Shown here one piece after another: positions 30,857-40,949 of a stretch of 64,000 bases of DNA. The stretch's first letter is position 1. Each line of letters opens with the position of its first letter. This DNA comes from Phellopilus nigrolimitatus (lineage: Eukaryota; Basidiomycota; Agaricomycetes; Hymenochaetales; Hymenochaetaceae), in NCBI GenBank assembly GCA_021029095.1, contig JAJOHG010000072.1, positions 62,001-126,000 on the forward strand. The letters run 5' to 3'. The translations under genes were made by a program, and so were the position numbers. Below the pieces are notes generated by a model. The model did not search any database and was not told the DNA's origin. It saw nothing but the letters and a program-made list of their open reading frames with translations.

Positions 30857-31180
30857 CCGGCCTCAACAATTTAAGTCACTTTACTTTTCTCAAGCTTCTT
30901 TACATCATTCAACAGTAATATGAAATACCTTTCTAATGGTGTGTTCAGCAAACCGAGGCATTGGGTGGTTGCTGAGTTATAGAATGTACAAGTCCGAAGT
31001 TTTGGCCACTTTGAGCATTTTGTCTGGCCTCAGACATTTGGGCCTTTTCACTTTTCTCTGGCTTCTTTACATCATTCAACAGTACTCTGAAATACCTTTC
31101 TAATGGTGTATTCAGCATGCCGAAGCATTGGGTGGTTGCTGAGTTATAAAGTGCACAAATCCGAAGTTTTGGCCAATACC
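30847..31180. repeat. Imperfect tandem duplication, unit about 175 bp, two copies
   Basis: Two adjacent units share GGCCTCA, CTTCTTTACATCATTCAACAG, AAATACCTTTCTAATGGTGT, CATTGGGTGGTTGCTGAGTT and CCGAAGTTTTGGCC in the same order with scattered changes. It lies between the two Helitron-like copies; no coding potential is recognised. The rest of the interval to 31661 shows no gene. Confidence 0.85.
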
Positions 31181-31661
31181 ACTTTCCCAGGCTCAAATGC
31201 CCCAACCTGCACATGAAGGTGGAGACAATTCTGCACAGATATGACCTGGGACATTCCCAGTCCTTTCTTTCAGCATATCTATATGCACTCCTGTGTCTAT
31301 GTGCTCTGCTGGACATATGCAGGTCCGAAAAAATGACATTTACAGCTAAGAAATGCCTAAGAAACCCAGATCTTGGCCGAAAAAAACCGAAAAAATCGGA
31401 ATTAAAATGGAAATGAGACCGGACTTGCAGGGTAGGCTGAGGGGTATCAGCCAGGCAAATACCCATGCACTTTTACACAGTAAACCACAGTAAACTCGAA
31501 TTTTCAGTTTAAACAGAGGTGCCGCTTTGTGATTACATAATATTCTAGTGGGTATTTCTTATTTATCTTTACACCATCCTCTGGAGGGGATTATTCCGCT
31601 TTTTTAGCAATTTAAATCACGGAAATCCATCAAGAATTGCCTCATGAATTGCATGAAAAGT

Positions 31662-32499
31662 TACGAGCCCTGACTTTAGGAAGGATCGTCCTACTAACTG
31701 GTCATTATCTTTGTGCTTGCATATATTTGGTCCCAGCTGGTGGCAATACAAAAAGTGTACAAAATTTGCGTTACCCGAGTGTACTTTGGTATCGGCGCCC
31801 GTGCCACAACCACTACAAAACTCAAACTTGTTACCAAATTAGGAAAATCCCCCATGCTCAGCACCATTCTCATTTGTATTTTCAGCATAGTAATTCTTCT
31901 ACTGCACGTAAAAACATGATTTCTTTTGCGTTCTCAAGCGCCTCACAATACCTACACGATTATGTAACATAGTAGATGGGTTTGGGGGCTGAAAAATAAC
32001 CCCTGAGACGATTTGTCCTGAACTTATCCATCCTGCAGACTTTCCAGACTGTATGCACCAGATTCCGAAAAATCCAAGCCGGTACACTTCTGTGCGGATG
32101 GTACTGTCTGAAAGGTCTACTTCAGGCCTTCCAGATGGTGTATCTATCTTTCCCATCCGTTTGGTATTCAGCTCAGAATTCAATTTTCAAAACCCTGTCA
32201 AATCAGCATTTTGCTGGTTGGAATGTGTAGCCCTGGACTGTACGATCATTTTTATTGTAATATCATTGCAATCGGACCAGAACTCACTTCTCTATCAGCA
32301 AATTACTATAATCCAAAATTTGAAGTATAGGTTATGTAAATGTCTCATCCTTTTGTTTGAAAATCACAACACTCTTTTACATGGGCTACCAACCAGGATT
32401 GTAACCTGCCATGCGAAGCCGTGGTCACTACCCAAGTTGATTACATCAGCTAACCTGGGCTCGTAACCTGCCATGCGTAGCAGTGGTCACTACCCAAGT
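31662..32499 (+). mobile_element. Helitron-like repeat, copy 3 (complete, 838 bp)
   Basis: Begins TACGAGCCCTGACTTTAGG and ends GGTCACTACCCAAGT, inserted between T (31661) and A (32500) as in the Helitron helicase gene, with no target duplication. The first 550 bp equal copy 2. Near its end the terminal motif (CCTGCCATGCG...CACTACCCAAGT) occurs twice in tandem, 63 bp apart (ends at about 32436 and 32499). No open frame of interest. Confidence 0.78.
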
Positions 32500-32589
32500 A
32501 TGAAATTGAATGAGAATTTTTCATGGGCACTTGACAGTGCCGAGTGCCTTCCTTTTTTAGAGTGGGGGGGTGAAGGCCTTTCTTCTGTA

Positions 32590-33762
32590 CAGTCACATGA
32601 CATAAGTTTATTCCGGGTGTGACAACCATGAACTCCTTGAAATTTGTTTGCACTATTACTCCACAACCACAAAATAAATTATCAATCCAACACTTGGTGG
32701 ATCCTCCTTTGACCTCCATTATCTGCTCCACATGTTTAGGCATGCTAGAAATAAGAGAATAATTATTTTAGTGTCAATCTTTTCGCATTCCTCCAAAAGT
32801 GCCCTCTTCAATTGTCTCTTGTTCTGGAATGTTTCTGGTCTTTTTCTGGTTGGAATTTCTATCAGATACCAAAGATGTCCACTGGGGTTAATGTCTAATG
32901 ATTGAGCTGGGTGGATAAATGTCTCCAGGAAATTGCTGTCCCTGATTGCTTTCACTGCATTGAATCTGTAAACTGATGCCCCATCTTCCATGACATTTAC
33001 AAACCACATCTCATAAAACTCCACATAAATGCCCCAGAAGGGTCCTGTTATGATCAAGTACACATAACCATTTCTCTTTTGGCTATCTTTGGGCATTAAA
33101 ATGAGTGGGCCTGCTTGCTATATGCAATGCACCCCCAAATCATAGCTCTCGACATTCCTGACTTAACAGTGGCTGCCAGACACTTCTTTTCAAGCTCCTC
33201 CTTGAAGTGTTTCCATACTAGAGGGTTCCTGTAGCTCTCTCAAAGCTTTACTAGTGATATTACTGACCAGATGACTCTGTGCCATTCCTCCTTTCCATGG
33301 GGTAAAATTGTGGTTATTTGTGCAAGCCATTTCCTTTTATGCTTGTCACCCAGGGTGGGGTTTTTTGCATGCATAGTGTGCATATATTCCCAAGTAACAA
33401 TGTTAACCCCTCTGGATAGCCCTGGGGGCTGCTGGGGAGGAGAGGCTGATGTTGGAATTATGGGTGTTGTCGACAAGTGTTTTACATCTGTTGCCATCAA
33501 GTGACCACCGAAAATTATGCTAACCCCTATTCTTAATTTTGTTCAGACATACACTCCTGGGTATGTCATTTACATGGCCTCAATTGTGATAGTTCTGGAG
33601 AACCTGACAGACAGTCAAATCAGAGTGTTGGACGGTTTAGCAATTTAAGGCTGAATTAGATAAGAGCTGTTTGAGCATGATTGAATCAGTAGTTGTTGTG
33701 ATATGAGGCAAAGTTGTCGTATTGAGGCATGAGAACCGGAATAAACTTATGTCATGTGACTG
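32590..33762 (-). mobile_element. Tc1/mariner-type element, copy 2 (1173 bp)
   Basis: Termini CAGTCACATGACATAAG and complement, flanked by TA (32588-32589 and 33763-33764). A minus-strand frame at 32719-33096 (MPKDSQKRNGYVYLIITGPF, then AQSLDINPSGHLWYL and ETFQNKRQLKRALLEECEK) is the C-terminal half of a Tc1-like transposase; the N-terminal half is broken. It lies only 70 bp from the stop codon of NDC1. Confidence 0.9.
32719..33096 (-). pseudogene. Tc1/mariner transposase remnant (copy 2)
   Basis: A 125-codon frame with the Tc1 family's late catalytic block (FWGIYVEFYEMW, SLDINPSGHLWYL). The DNA-binding domain and first catalytic Asp are not in frame, so it should be inactive. Confidence 0.7.
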
Positions 33763-33831
33763 TACATATGCATAAAAGCTAGTCCGGGCTCAAGTCAAAG
33801 TATTTGCCGAGCTTATACCCGTTAAACACTG

Positions 33832-36397
33832 TAATCTACAAAGCTTTGAAGCCTCGAGGCAATTTTATATGGAAATTTGAAAGATGTCAACCGTTCTCCA
33901 AATGTGTGCACAATGAGGGCTATGCTGGTCCGCAAAGCTAAGAACGACATGAGTAAATGCATCGATACTATTCTTCAAAATTTCATACCTGTTGTCAATT
34001 CATCAATACACTCATCAGCAATACAGATCTCAGCAGCATCTGCCCGTAGCTGTGATATTACAATATGAGTGAAAGGTAGTCCATAAGTATCTCAAAGTAA
34101 ATACCCGATCGTCCTGCTGATGAAACGACATAGACGCGGTCAGTTGTGAATGGTAGTCTTCAACTGCAGAGAGATACAGTAACATCGCCTCAAGAATTCG
34201 AGGTATATCTCTCTGAACATGCCCTAGTACGTCTTCGAGAAGAGAATGCGATATCAAAGTACCGAGAACTTTGCAAATCGAGTTGTTAAAGACATGACAA
34301 ACAAACGGACATTGATTTGAGCAATACCTTCGACAATCATGCAGTCTAGATCAGGATTGCGCAAGGCCTTACGAACGGCTTTGTCCTTCCTCTCTCTTGT
34401 CCACCACGTAGCCACGTTCCTGCCAGCCGATGAAACTAAGTGTCTAGAAAAAACGCTGTAGCATGGTGACGAGATTGTGCATTTTATAAAGTTAGACGCA
34501 TTGTATTTCAAAAGGTTCGAAGGTGTCCATGAAAATGTAGGAAGCCCCGAAGATATCAGAAAAGCCTATGGAGTCTCCAGTTGTTTGCGTAAGAGCTTTG
34601 ACGACAGGACCGTCTGAAGATATCGTATCGGCCAGCTGACCGATAGGAGAAGCCTGCGGCATTTTGTAGACAGGACTACGGATAATGGGTGTTGATGGGG
34701 TTTCTGTTTTATTCCGCATCTTTGGAGCCAGAGCAGGCTGTGCTACAGGAACATCAGCAAGGCTGTTTCGGCGTCGTGCAGGTAAGCTAACCTTGAGTGC
34801 TCGGAAGACTCCCACGATGCAGAAATGCCTGATAGTCGGTACCTAGTAAAAGGAGACTCTGGCGAACGATAGTAGCCCACAGAGTCGGATCATGCTTCGA
34901 ATCGGCGTATATAGTGGTCCGTTTCCACTTTGCTTCGCTTGTTCCAGAGGCTAACGAGCAGAGTTCGTGGAAAGCGTGAAGCTTAGCGGAAGGAAGCGAA
35001 GCTAAGTAACAAAATAAAATCAAAGTGCGAGGGAAAGACAGACCTGATAGTATGGTACGTTAGATGTTATACCCGAAACAAGAGCAAGTGTAGGATCCTT
35101 GGATCCTTCTGTTACACTGATCGGCTGGAAGAATAGTGAGAATGAGGTTTTACCCACAAGCGCTAACTTACGAAAGAGAACACTACATCAAACATAGTTG
35201 ATGTAATATCCCAGATCAGCTGGCTTGTGAAGGTAGCCAAGTACGCGCGGATTATCACATCGGAATGTGACCAAAGAAGTACCACTGTGAATCCGGGTTT
35301 GAAAAAATGCGCCATCAAAGGTCTACAACGTAACCCGCAACCTTCAGGAAAAAATGAAATGCTGAAGTATGAAGAGAACATACCGGAGCAAACCATGAAG
35401 AATTGGGACCTTGTAAAAGATGGGCAATGCCGTTGTGCGCAGCGCGGCAAAAACCAGAGTTGCCGCCACAGTCGATAAACCTGAAAGCATTGCCACGGAT
35501 ATTACAGAGGAAACAAGTGATGGTAGCACCTGAATCGAAATCTGCCAAAGTGAATACCATAACCGGAAAAAAAGTATTAGTCTTAAAAAGGTCAACGACT
35601 TACAGCGGAATGCCTTGACCAGCGAACGTCAAACCGATCTTTAAGGATATCGCGAAGACAATACAACACGGAGCCGATTGTTTGCACCAAAAAAAGGAAA
35701 AGGAAACGCCCGTTAAGACGAAAAGGGTGCTTTCTGCAGATTATTCGATATGGGTAGAAATAAATTGAACGAATTAGATGGATGCTACAGATGCACATAC
35801 TTTGATCCCACCAGGATGCTTATCTTCGGATCTCCACGACCATTTCGTTCGATAACGGCGACCATCAGCGAATGACACAGAGTCAAGGCGACAGATGAAG
35901 TGATAGTGACCAATAACGCAAGTCGGTATCGACGCTGAGCAGTGTTATGAACGAGCGCCTGTTGAGGTGATAACGAAGATGAACGTGCAACTGTCCATAT
36001 TTATGGAAGATATAAGGATCATTTCCCATATGGCCCAAAATCACTTACCATCTATAAAAGATTTTCTTAGTACCGCGACTGGTACAGAACCAAAGGACCA
36101 CCAAAGAGCCGCACACGCAAGTGTTGACGGTGCAAACCAATTTGCGATCCATCTAACAAGTCCTAGAGCTTCTATGCCACCCAGTTGCCACGATGTCCAG
36201 AATGCAGCTAACGACCAAGCAGACGCCGCCGAAACTGTCAGAACACTGCAAACAAACCTTCTCGCGAGATGGTTTTTGACGAGAGGTTCATAAATAAGTG
36301 AAGCAGGAGGGATCGAAGGCGCCGAGCGCATCGACAAAGAAGATGCGATTGCTGTCGTTGGTGTCGACGTGTTCTGACGCATCGAGAGAGTGCTCAT
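33832..36397 (-). CDS. NDC1: Nucleoporin NDC1 (nuclear pore/spindle pole body membrane protein)
   Basis: NDC1 is a multi-pass protein of the nuclear envelope that anchors nuclear pore complexes and, in fungi, spindle pole bodies. The start is ATG 36397 (MSTLSMRQNTSTPTTA). Exon 1 encodes two likely membrane segments (VCSVLTVSAASAWSLAAFW and FAPSTLACAALWWSFGS); further hydrophobic segments follow (LALLVTITSSVALTLCHSLM near 35900, others near 35200-35760). The family-typical luminal/cytosolic block [20 protein letters not shown] lies near 34850. The C-terminal region (LTASMSFHQQDDR, LRADAAEICIADECIDEL) ends FPYKIASRLQSFVDYSV at a TAA at 33832. There are many short introns; I did not fix every boundary. 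It is divergent from PEX19 with 130 bp between starts. Confidence 0.82.
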
Positions 36398-36527
36398 AGC
36401 GGCCTCGTTCGTATTGGTGGGGGGTGGAGGTTGGGCTCGGACAACAAAGGCGGCGCGTGCACGTCACATACATACGCGACACGCGTGACGTTTCGTGCAG
36501 ATCATCAGTTGCTCAATCGACTTGCCT
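36398..36527. promoter_or_regulatory. Divergent promoter shared by NDC1 and PEX19
   Basis: The 130 bp between the NDC1 start (minus) and the PEX19 start (plus) must hold both upstream regions. No TATA box or other clear element was identified. Confidence 0.55.
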
Positions 36528-37747
36528 ATGCCACCGTCCATGGCCATGTCTCCTAGACTCCCGTTACGAGAAGAAGACATAGACGATCTTGATGGCGAGT
36601 GCAGAATCTCTACTGCCAATGCCCTTTAATAAATCCGCCCTTGATAGACATCGTTGATCAGTTTGACCCAAGCCCAACTAAAGAAGAGCAGCAACTTAGA
36701 CCTGTACTCAGAGAAGATCCGATTCAAGCTATTGCCCGCCCTTCTTCGCATTCACTAAAAGAAAAATCCTCATCGAACGACTCGCAGTCTACGCAAAATG
36801 CTGGCGCACCCGCTGATCAGTTACCTGAAGAACTCGCGAAGCAGCTCTCTGAGGGCATGGAGTCTTTAATGCGAGAGCTCTCAGGAGGAGACCATGGACC
36901 AGTCTCTGAGAGTGACCGGAAGCAGAAGGAAGCTTGGGAAAAGATGTTGATTGAAGGGATGAATGGTTTGAGCATAGAGGAACAAATGCACGGAAGGTCT
37001 TCAGGGTTCGAGTCCAAGGATACGCAACGGTTAAACCCAGAAGACGTGTTTAAGACAAGCATCTATCAAGCCATGGAGAAGCTCAAGGATAGCGATTCTA
37101 CGTTACATGTTCGCTTATTATCTTGTCTCGACCTTTATCAAATACTAATGGAGGTCGCTTGATTGTTTAGACGGATGCCTCGTCAGCTACTTCAGCCTCG
37201 GACGATCCCCTCGAAAGTATACTAAACCAGTTGGGCTCTGGACAGGATGGCTCGGGTGATGACGACGAAGAACTACAAGGCATGCTTGAGACAATGATGG
37301 GTCAGTTGATGAGTAAAGAAGTTCTGTATGAGCCAATGAAGGAGCTTCATGAAAAGGTTAGAGTGCGATATTTCGCGTGTTACTTCTTAATACTGAATCG
37401 CATCCGATTCAGTTTCCGACATATTTGTCTGAAAGCGCTCCGAAATTATCTTTGGACGACAAAACGCGCTTCAAGAACCAGATGGATCGGGTTACAAAAA
37501 TCCTGGCATTGTTCGAGGATGCCTCGTATAGTGAAGACGATCAGGAAAAGAGAGCACGAATTGCTACGCTGATGAACGAGGTGTGACCGGTCTAGGGTTA
37601 CCAGATAACGAGACTCACCTCAAGTCATTTGTCTAGATGCAATCATTTGGGTCACCACCCTCGGAGATCATGGGTCCCTTACCCACAGAGATTGACGTTG
37701 GTCCAGACGGCACACCCAAATTACCGGAGGGCTGTATAGTTTCTTGA
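36528..37747 (+). CDS. PEX19: PEX19, peroxisomal membrane protein import receptor
   Basis: PEX19 is the farnesylated cytosolic chaperone and receptor that delivers peroxisomal membrane proteins to PEX3. Exons are 36528-36594, 36648-37108, 37171-37356, 37413-37580 and 37637-37747: 331 codons, 330 aa. The N-terminus has the acidic PEX3-binding-type segment EEDIDDLDDIVDQF; the body contains PEELAKQLSEGMESLMREL and EDVFKTSIYQAMEKLKDS; the C-terminal alpha-helical domain includes MMGQLMSKEVLYEPMKELHE and FGSPPSEIMGPLPTE. It ends LPEGCIVS, a CaaX farnesylation box. Intron 1 (36595-36647) has a GC donor (GCGAGT): only this splice gives the conserved DDLDDIVDQF junction. Intron 2 uses the weak donor GTTCGC, so its 5' edge is less certain. 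Confidence 0.9.
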
Positions 37748-37967
37748 CGTTCGATTTCAAATTCTCACTTTCTTATACTCGGACGTAAATCCCAACACTA
37801 CAATCAACAATGTTTTTAATTTAGTTTCTCGAGAAGAGTATACCTGAAGTCTAGACAATCGTCTTTATATCAATACGCGATGATACAACCATTTAATCAC
37901 ATGTTTTGGAGTGGGCCATTCGGTCTAAAGAAAGCCGATCCCATCCGCGACAGACAATACAGTGCGA

Positions 37968-38807
37968 TCACAACTTCGCGAGAACTGCCTCTGCTCCAGA
38001 AACGGAAACACCCGCCGCCGCCTCGAGCTATTCATATTAAGAGCAAGCACGTTAGCCCGTATATCGTAAACATGATAAGCAACTTACTCCTATATATTCA
38101 ATCTTAAGGTCATTGATGATCATGGCGTATCTTGCAGTTCGAACTCCCATGCCTCGAGAAGTGAGGTCCACTGAAAGTCCCATAGTGGCCGACCACTTAG
38201 CGTCAGCGTCCGACAGACAGAGGATCTAACTCGCAATGGCGGTAAGCGCTTCATCCTGCTGGTGTGAGGTATCGATCACCTTGTCCTTAACACCCTCGAC
38301 GCGACCCCACCCGCTCATGACAAATGGATCATTTGCAGCGATGACGGCAATGACGTCGACTCCCTTAGCCTCGAACTCGCCGGTACTCTTCAGAAACCCT
38401 GGAAGATGACTGACATGGCAAGTCGGCTGAAACCCGCGCGCGACAATGAGCTGCTTTATTCAATATTTAGGAGTTCGGGACGCTTGAACGATACTCGCTG
38501 TGAAGGCGCCTGGGACCGAAAACAAAACAACTTTCTTTCCCTTCCATTCATCATGAGTTTTCAGTTGTACGGCTAGTCGAGAAATGGATGAATTAGTGCA
38601 CACAAACATGAGCAAGGTCGGATAGTCATCAACGTACGGATGCCACAAGCGAGCTATCCCGAGGAACGCGTCAGAATCAGTGAAAGACAGCTCGCTTTTG
38701 AAGGATGACCTCACCCCATCCTCCAATTCCTGGCTATACGGAACATATGTAAAGGTACCTTCTGGAATTTTGTCGCCGTCCTTGACACGGACTGAGGATG
38801 CAGACAT
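37968..38807 (-). CDS. Thiol peroxiredoxin (Prx5/Ahp1 type)
   Basis: Prx5-type peroxiredoxins reduce hydrogen peroxide and alkyl hydroperoxides through a cysteine thiol. Exons: 38715-38807, 38638-38653, 38499-38572, 38280-38426, 38088-38225 and 37968-38027, total 176 codons (175 aa), normal for the family. Blocks: KKVVLFSVPGAFTPTCHVSH with the peroxidatic Cys, IAANDPFVMSGWG, SDADAKWSATMGLSVDLTSR, GMGVRTARYAMIINDLKIEYIG and a C-terminus GVSVSGAEAVLAKL. No signal peptide is evident. Exon 2 is a 16-nt micro-exon coding LACGI. The intron that splits GAFT from PTCH (38427-38498) has a GC donor, GCGAGT. The gene converges with PEX19. Confidence 0.92.
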
Positions 38808-39045
38808 GGTCAAAGTTCAGTTAGTCGCTGGGCTGGCTTTAGGGGTATGAATACAAGGTCGAGTCCAGCACATCTGGCTATAAATATGTACAGTTTCAAG
38901 TACAGTCATTGTGATTCTAAATCCGATGACTAAAATCACGTGAAGAAGCACGTGAAAGAGGTTTGTAGTCACGATACAAGCACCGTAAAAATAGGGAAAA
39001 CGTGAACGTGTCGTAAGTTGTCGTGTCGAGAAAAGGAGGAGAAAT

Positions 39046-40273
39046 CTAATAAACCGAAATTGGCTTCCCATCTCTCGGGTGCAGGCCTACGTAATAGTAG
39101 ATGGCCTGGCGATCGGGGACGCGCTCGTACATGCGCCGCCTCACTCGCTGAAATTCCAGAAAACGCTCCGATTTCTGGAGCTCGTGTGTTGCTCTGTACA
39201 GCTCGAGTTTCGCACTTTCAACTGCCCGGAATGTCTGAAGTGCCCTTTCGAGAGAATCTCGACGAAGGTAGGGCCAAGGCCGACCAGCACGCGCAGCAAC
39301 GTCGGTCTGCACAAGTAAACCATTCCTACATCGGGAATAGACGCTAGCCAGTGAATGCTTAGGGAGGAGCCGTGCGGCTTGCACGGTCCTATGGATTGTC
39401 GAGGAAATCGAGGTCCCCTTCTCGGGCCTCGTGGTCGCCAACGCATGTGAATTCATATTTGAAACGCGTTTCCTTAATCGATATCGCCGAATATTCCCTT
39501 TGAGACACTTCGTGAACCATAGCATATGCAAAATCAACGCGCAAGCAAGGATGCCGGAAGGAATAAGGGAGCCGTCAAGAAGCTTATGGCGGTTTGTCGG
39601 CTCGGTGTAGGAAAGGAGGAAGACGATGTGAAGGACAATTCGAGTAATAAAGAATGTCGTCGCAAATAGTGTGTTAGAACGAAATCGAGGGTGCAGTATG
39701 CCTAGAGCCATGATAAACGTAGGAAGCTACGCGAACGAGTGTAAGCCGTAAAACGGATAGCACTCAAATACATATTCAAGGAAATGCATACCTCCATGCA
39801 TGCGCAGAGTGAAAAGATATGGGCAAGGGAGCGTCTCGAAGCATGATCGACAACAAGGATGTAGATGCCATGGTGCACCCAGCCGCTGAGCAGGTTGACT
39901 TGCTCGCGATAATGTATTGCTCCTAGCAGAACATCGCTGAATCCGGTTTCCCGCACAGATTGAGAGGACGATATGCTTTAGGACGAAAAAACGAGACTCA
40001 CGCAATAAGATAGGCCTGAAAAAAAGTGTTGACAACGTTGGCAAAGGTCGCCGACGTCCGGACGGCATGGACTGTCCATCCACCCACTACGTAATCCCAG
40101 ACGAAAGGCAGGCTGAAACAGGTCATAGCAAAGCTACTAATGGCGGTAAGGATCCAGGACCTCTGCTTGTCCGATGTATAAAAGGGCGAGACAAGGTAGT
40201 AGGCAGCAACAAACGCGAGGAAACAGGCGAAGAGCAGATAAGGTTGGAAAGGTATGAGAATCGACAACTCCAT
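39046..40273 (-). CDS. TLC-domain (TRAM/LAG1/CLN8) multi-pass membrane protein
   Basis: Exons 40002-40273, 39792-39936 and 39046-39726, 366 codons in all (365 aa), start ATG 40273 (MELSILIPFQPYLLF). Residues about 5-240 have several membrane segments (LLFACFLAFVAAYYLVSPFY, WILTAISSFAMTCFSL, ALGILHPRFRSN followed by TTFFITRIVLHIVFLLSY, IPSGILACALILHMLWF). The block DVLLGAIHYREQVNLLSGWVHH resembles the DLFLG...GWxHH core of TLC proteins, which act in the ER/Golgi on sphingolipid or membrane lipid metabolism. The catalytic ceramide synthase signature is not evident, so it is more likely a TMEM56/TLCD-like protein than a ceramide synthase. The C-terminal 120 residues are hydrophilic and basic. 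Confidence 0.75.
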
Positions 40274-40949
40274 GATGTATAGATCGATTGGACTGGTCAA
40301 TGTACACGGTCTAGAGGTCTAGAGGCCTGGAGGCGGGAGGAGCGGGGAGAGCAAAGACATGAGCTCTTGTATGTTTTACGAACAGCAAGGGGGAAGGGCG
40401 AGGAGGCGAGAGAGTGGACCACGTTCGTTGAGAACTGGCCAGCCGGACACACAAGTCCTAGAAAAGATTCTTTTACCAAATACATAATACACACTCAGCA
40501 TGGAATCCTATAACTCGTTCGGGGCTAGTGCGCAGGGTTAGCCAAGATCGTGGCTAGCCGATCGTAGCGAACGTGCGTCAAGGACTTCCTTTGAGCCAGC
40601 TTGAGCCAGCTTGAGCCAGGCTCCGGCACGATTATCCGCTGTCCCACAAAAACATCGCTTGCAGGATGAGCCATCGCCAGATCGTATCACACCTGTATCC
40701 CGTCATGGTAACATATTAGATTTTTCAATGCTATCGTCATCGACGTCCAAACAGATAGTGCACGTTTGAACCGCTTCTCCGTATCAGACACGTGCTTCTC
40801 ACGTGTTTCATGATACACTTTTTTTTTTGTACAAATTTGCAGTCAGCGCTTTTTCAACAGTTGTCCTTGTATGATCAACAGAAGCGCATACAACGTCTCG
40901 ATACGCTAGGGTAAAAAAAAATCAGAAATAAGAGCAGGTGAATCGAGGA
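40274..40949. other. Intergenic region with a short tandem repeat
   Basis: No gene is supported. It contains three tandem copies of TTGAGCCAGC (40591-40620) and a T9 run near 40820. It carries the upstream region of the TLC gene and the 3' flank of the ketopantoate reductase gene. Confidence 0.6.
40591..40620. repeat. Tandem repeat, TTGAGCCAGC x3
   Basis: Three adjacent 10-bp units, the third ending in G instead of C. Confidence 0.9.

Noticed and set aside
37000..37020. GGTTCGAGTCC resembling a tRNA B box
   Set aside because: It lies in PEX19 coding sequence and no tRNA cloverleaf can be drawn around it. No tRNA or rRNA gene was found in the window by eye.
37880..38107. 75-codon + strand frame
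   Set aside because: Antisense to the last exons of the peroxiredoxin gene.
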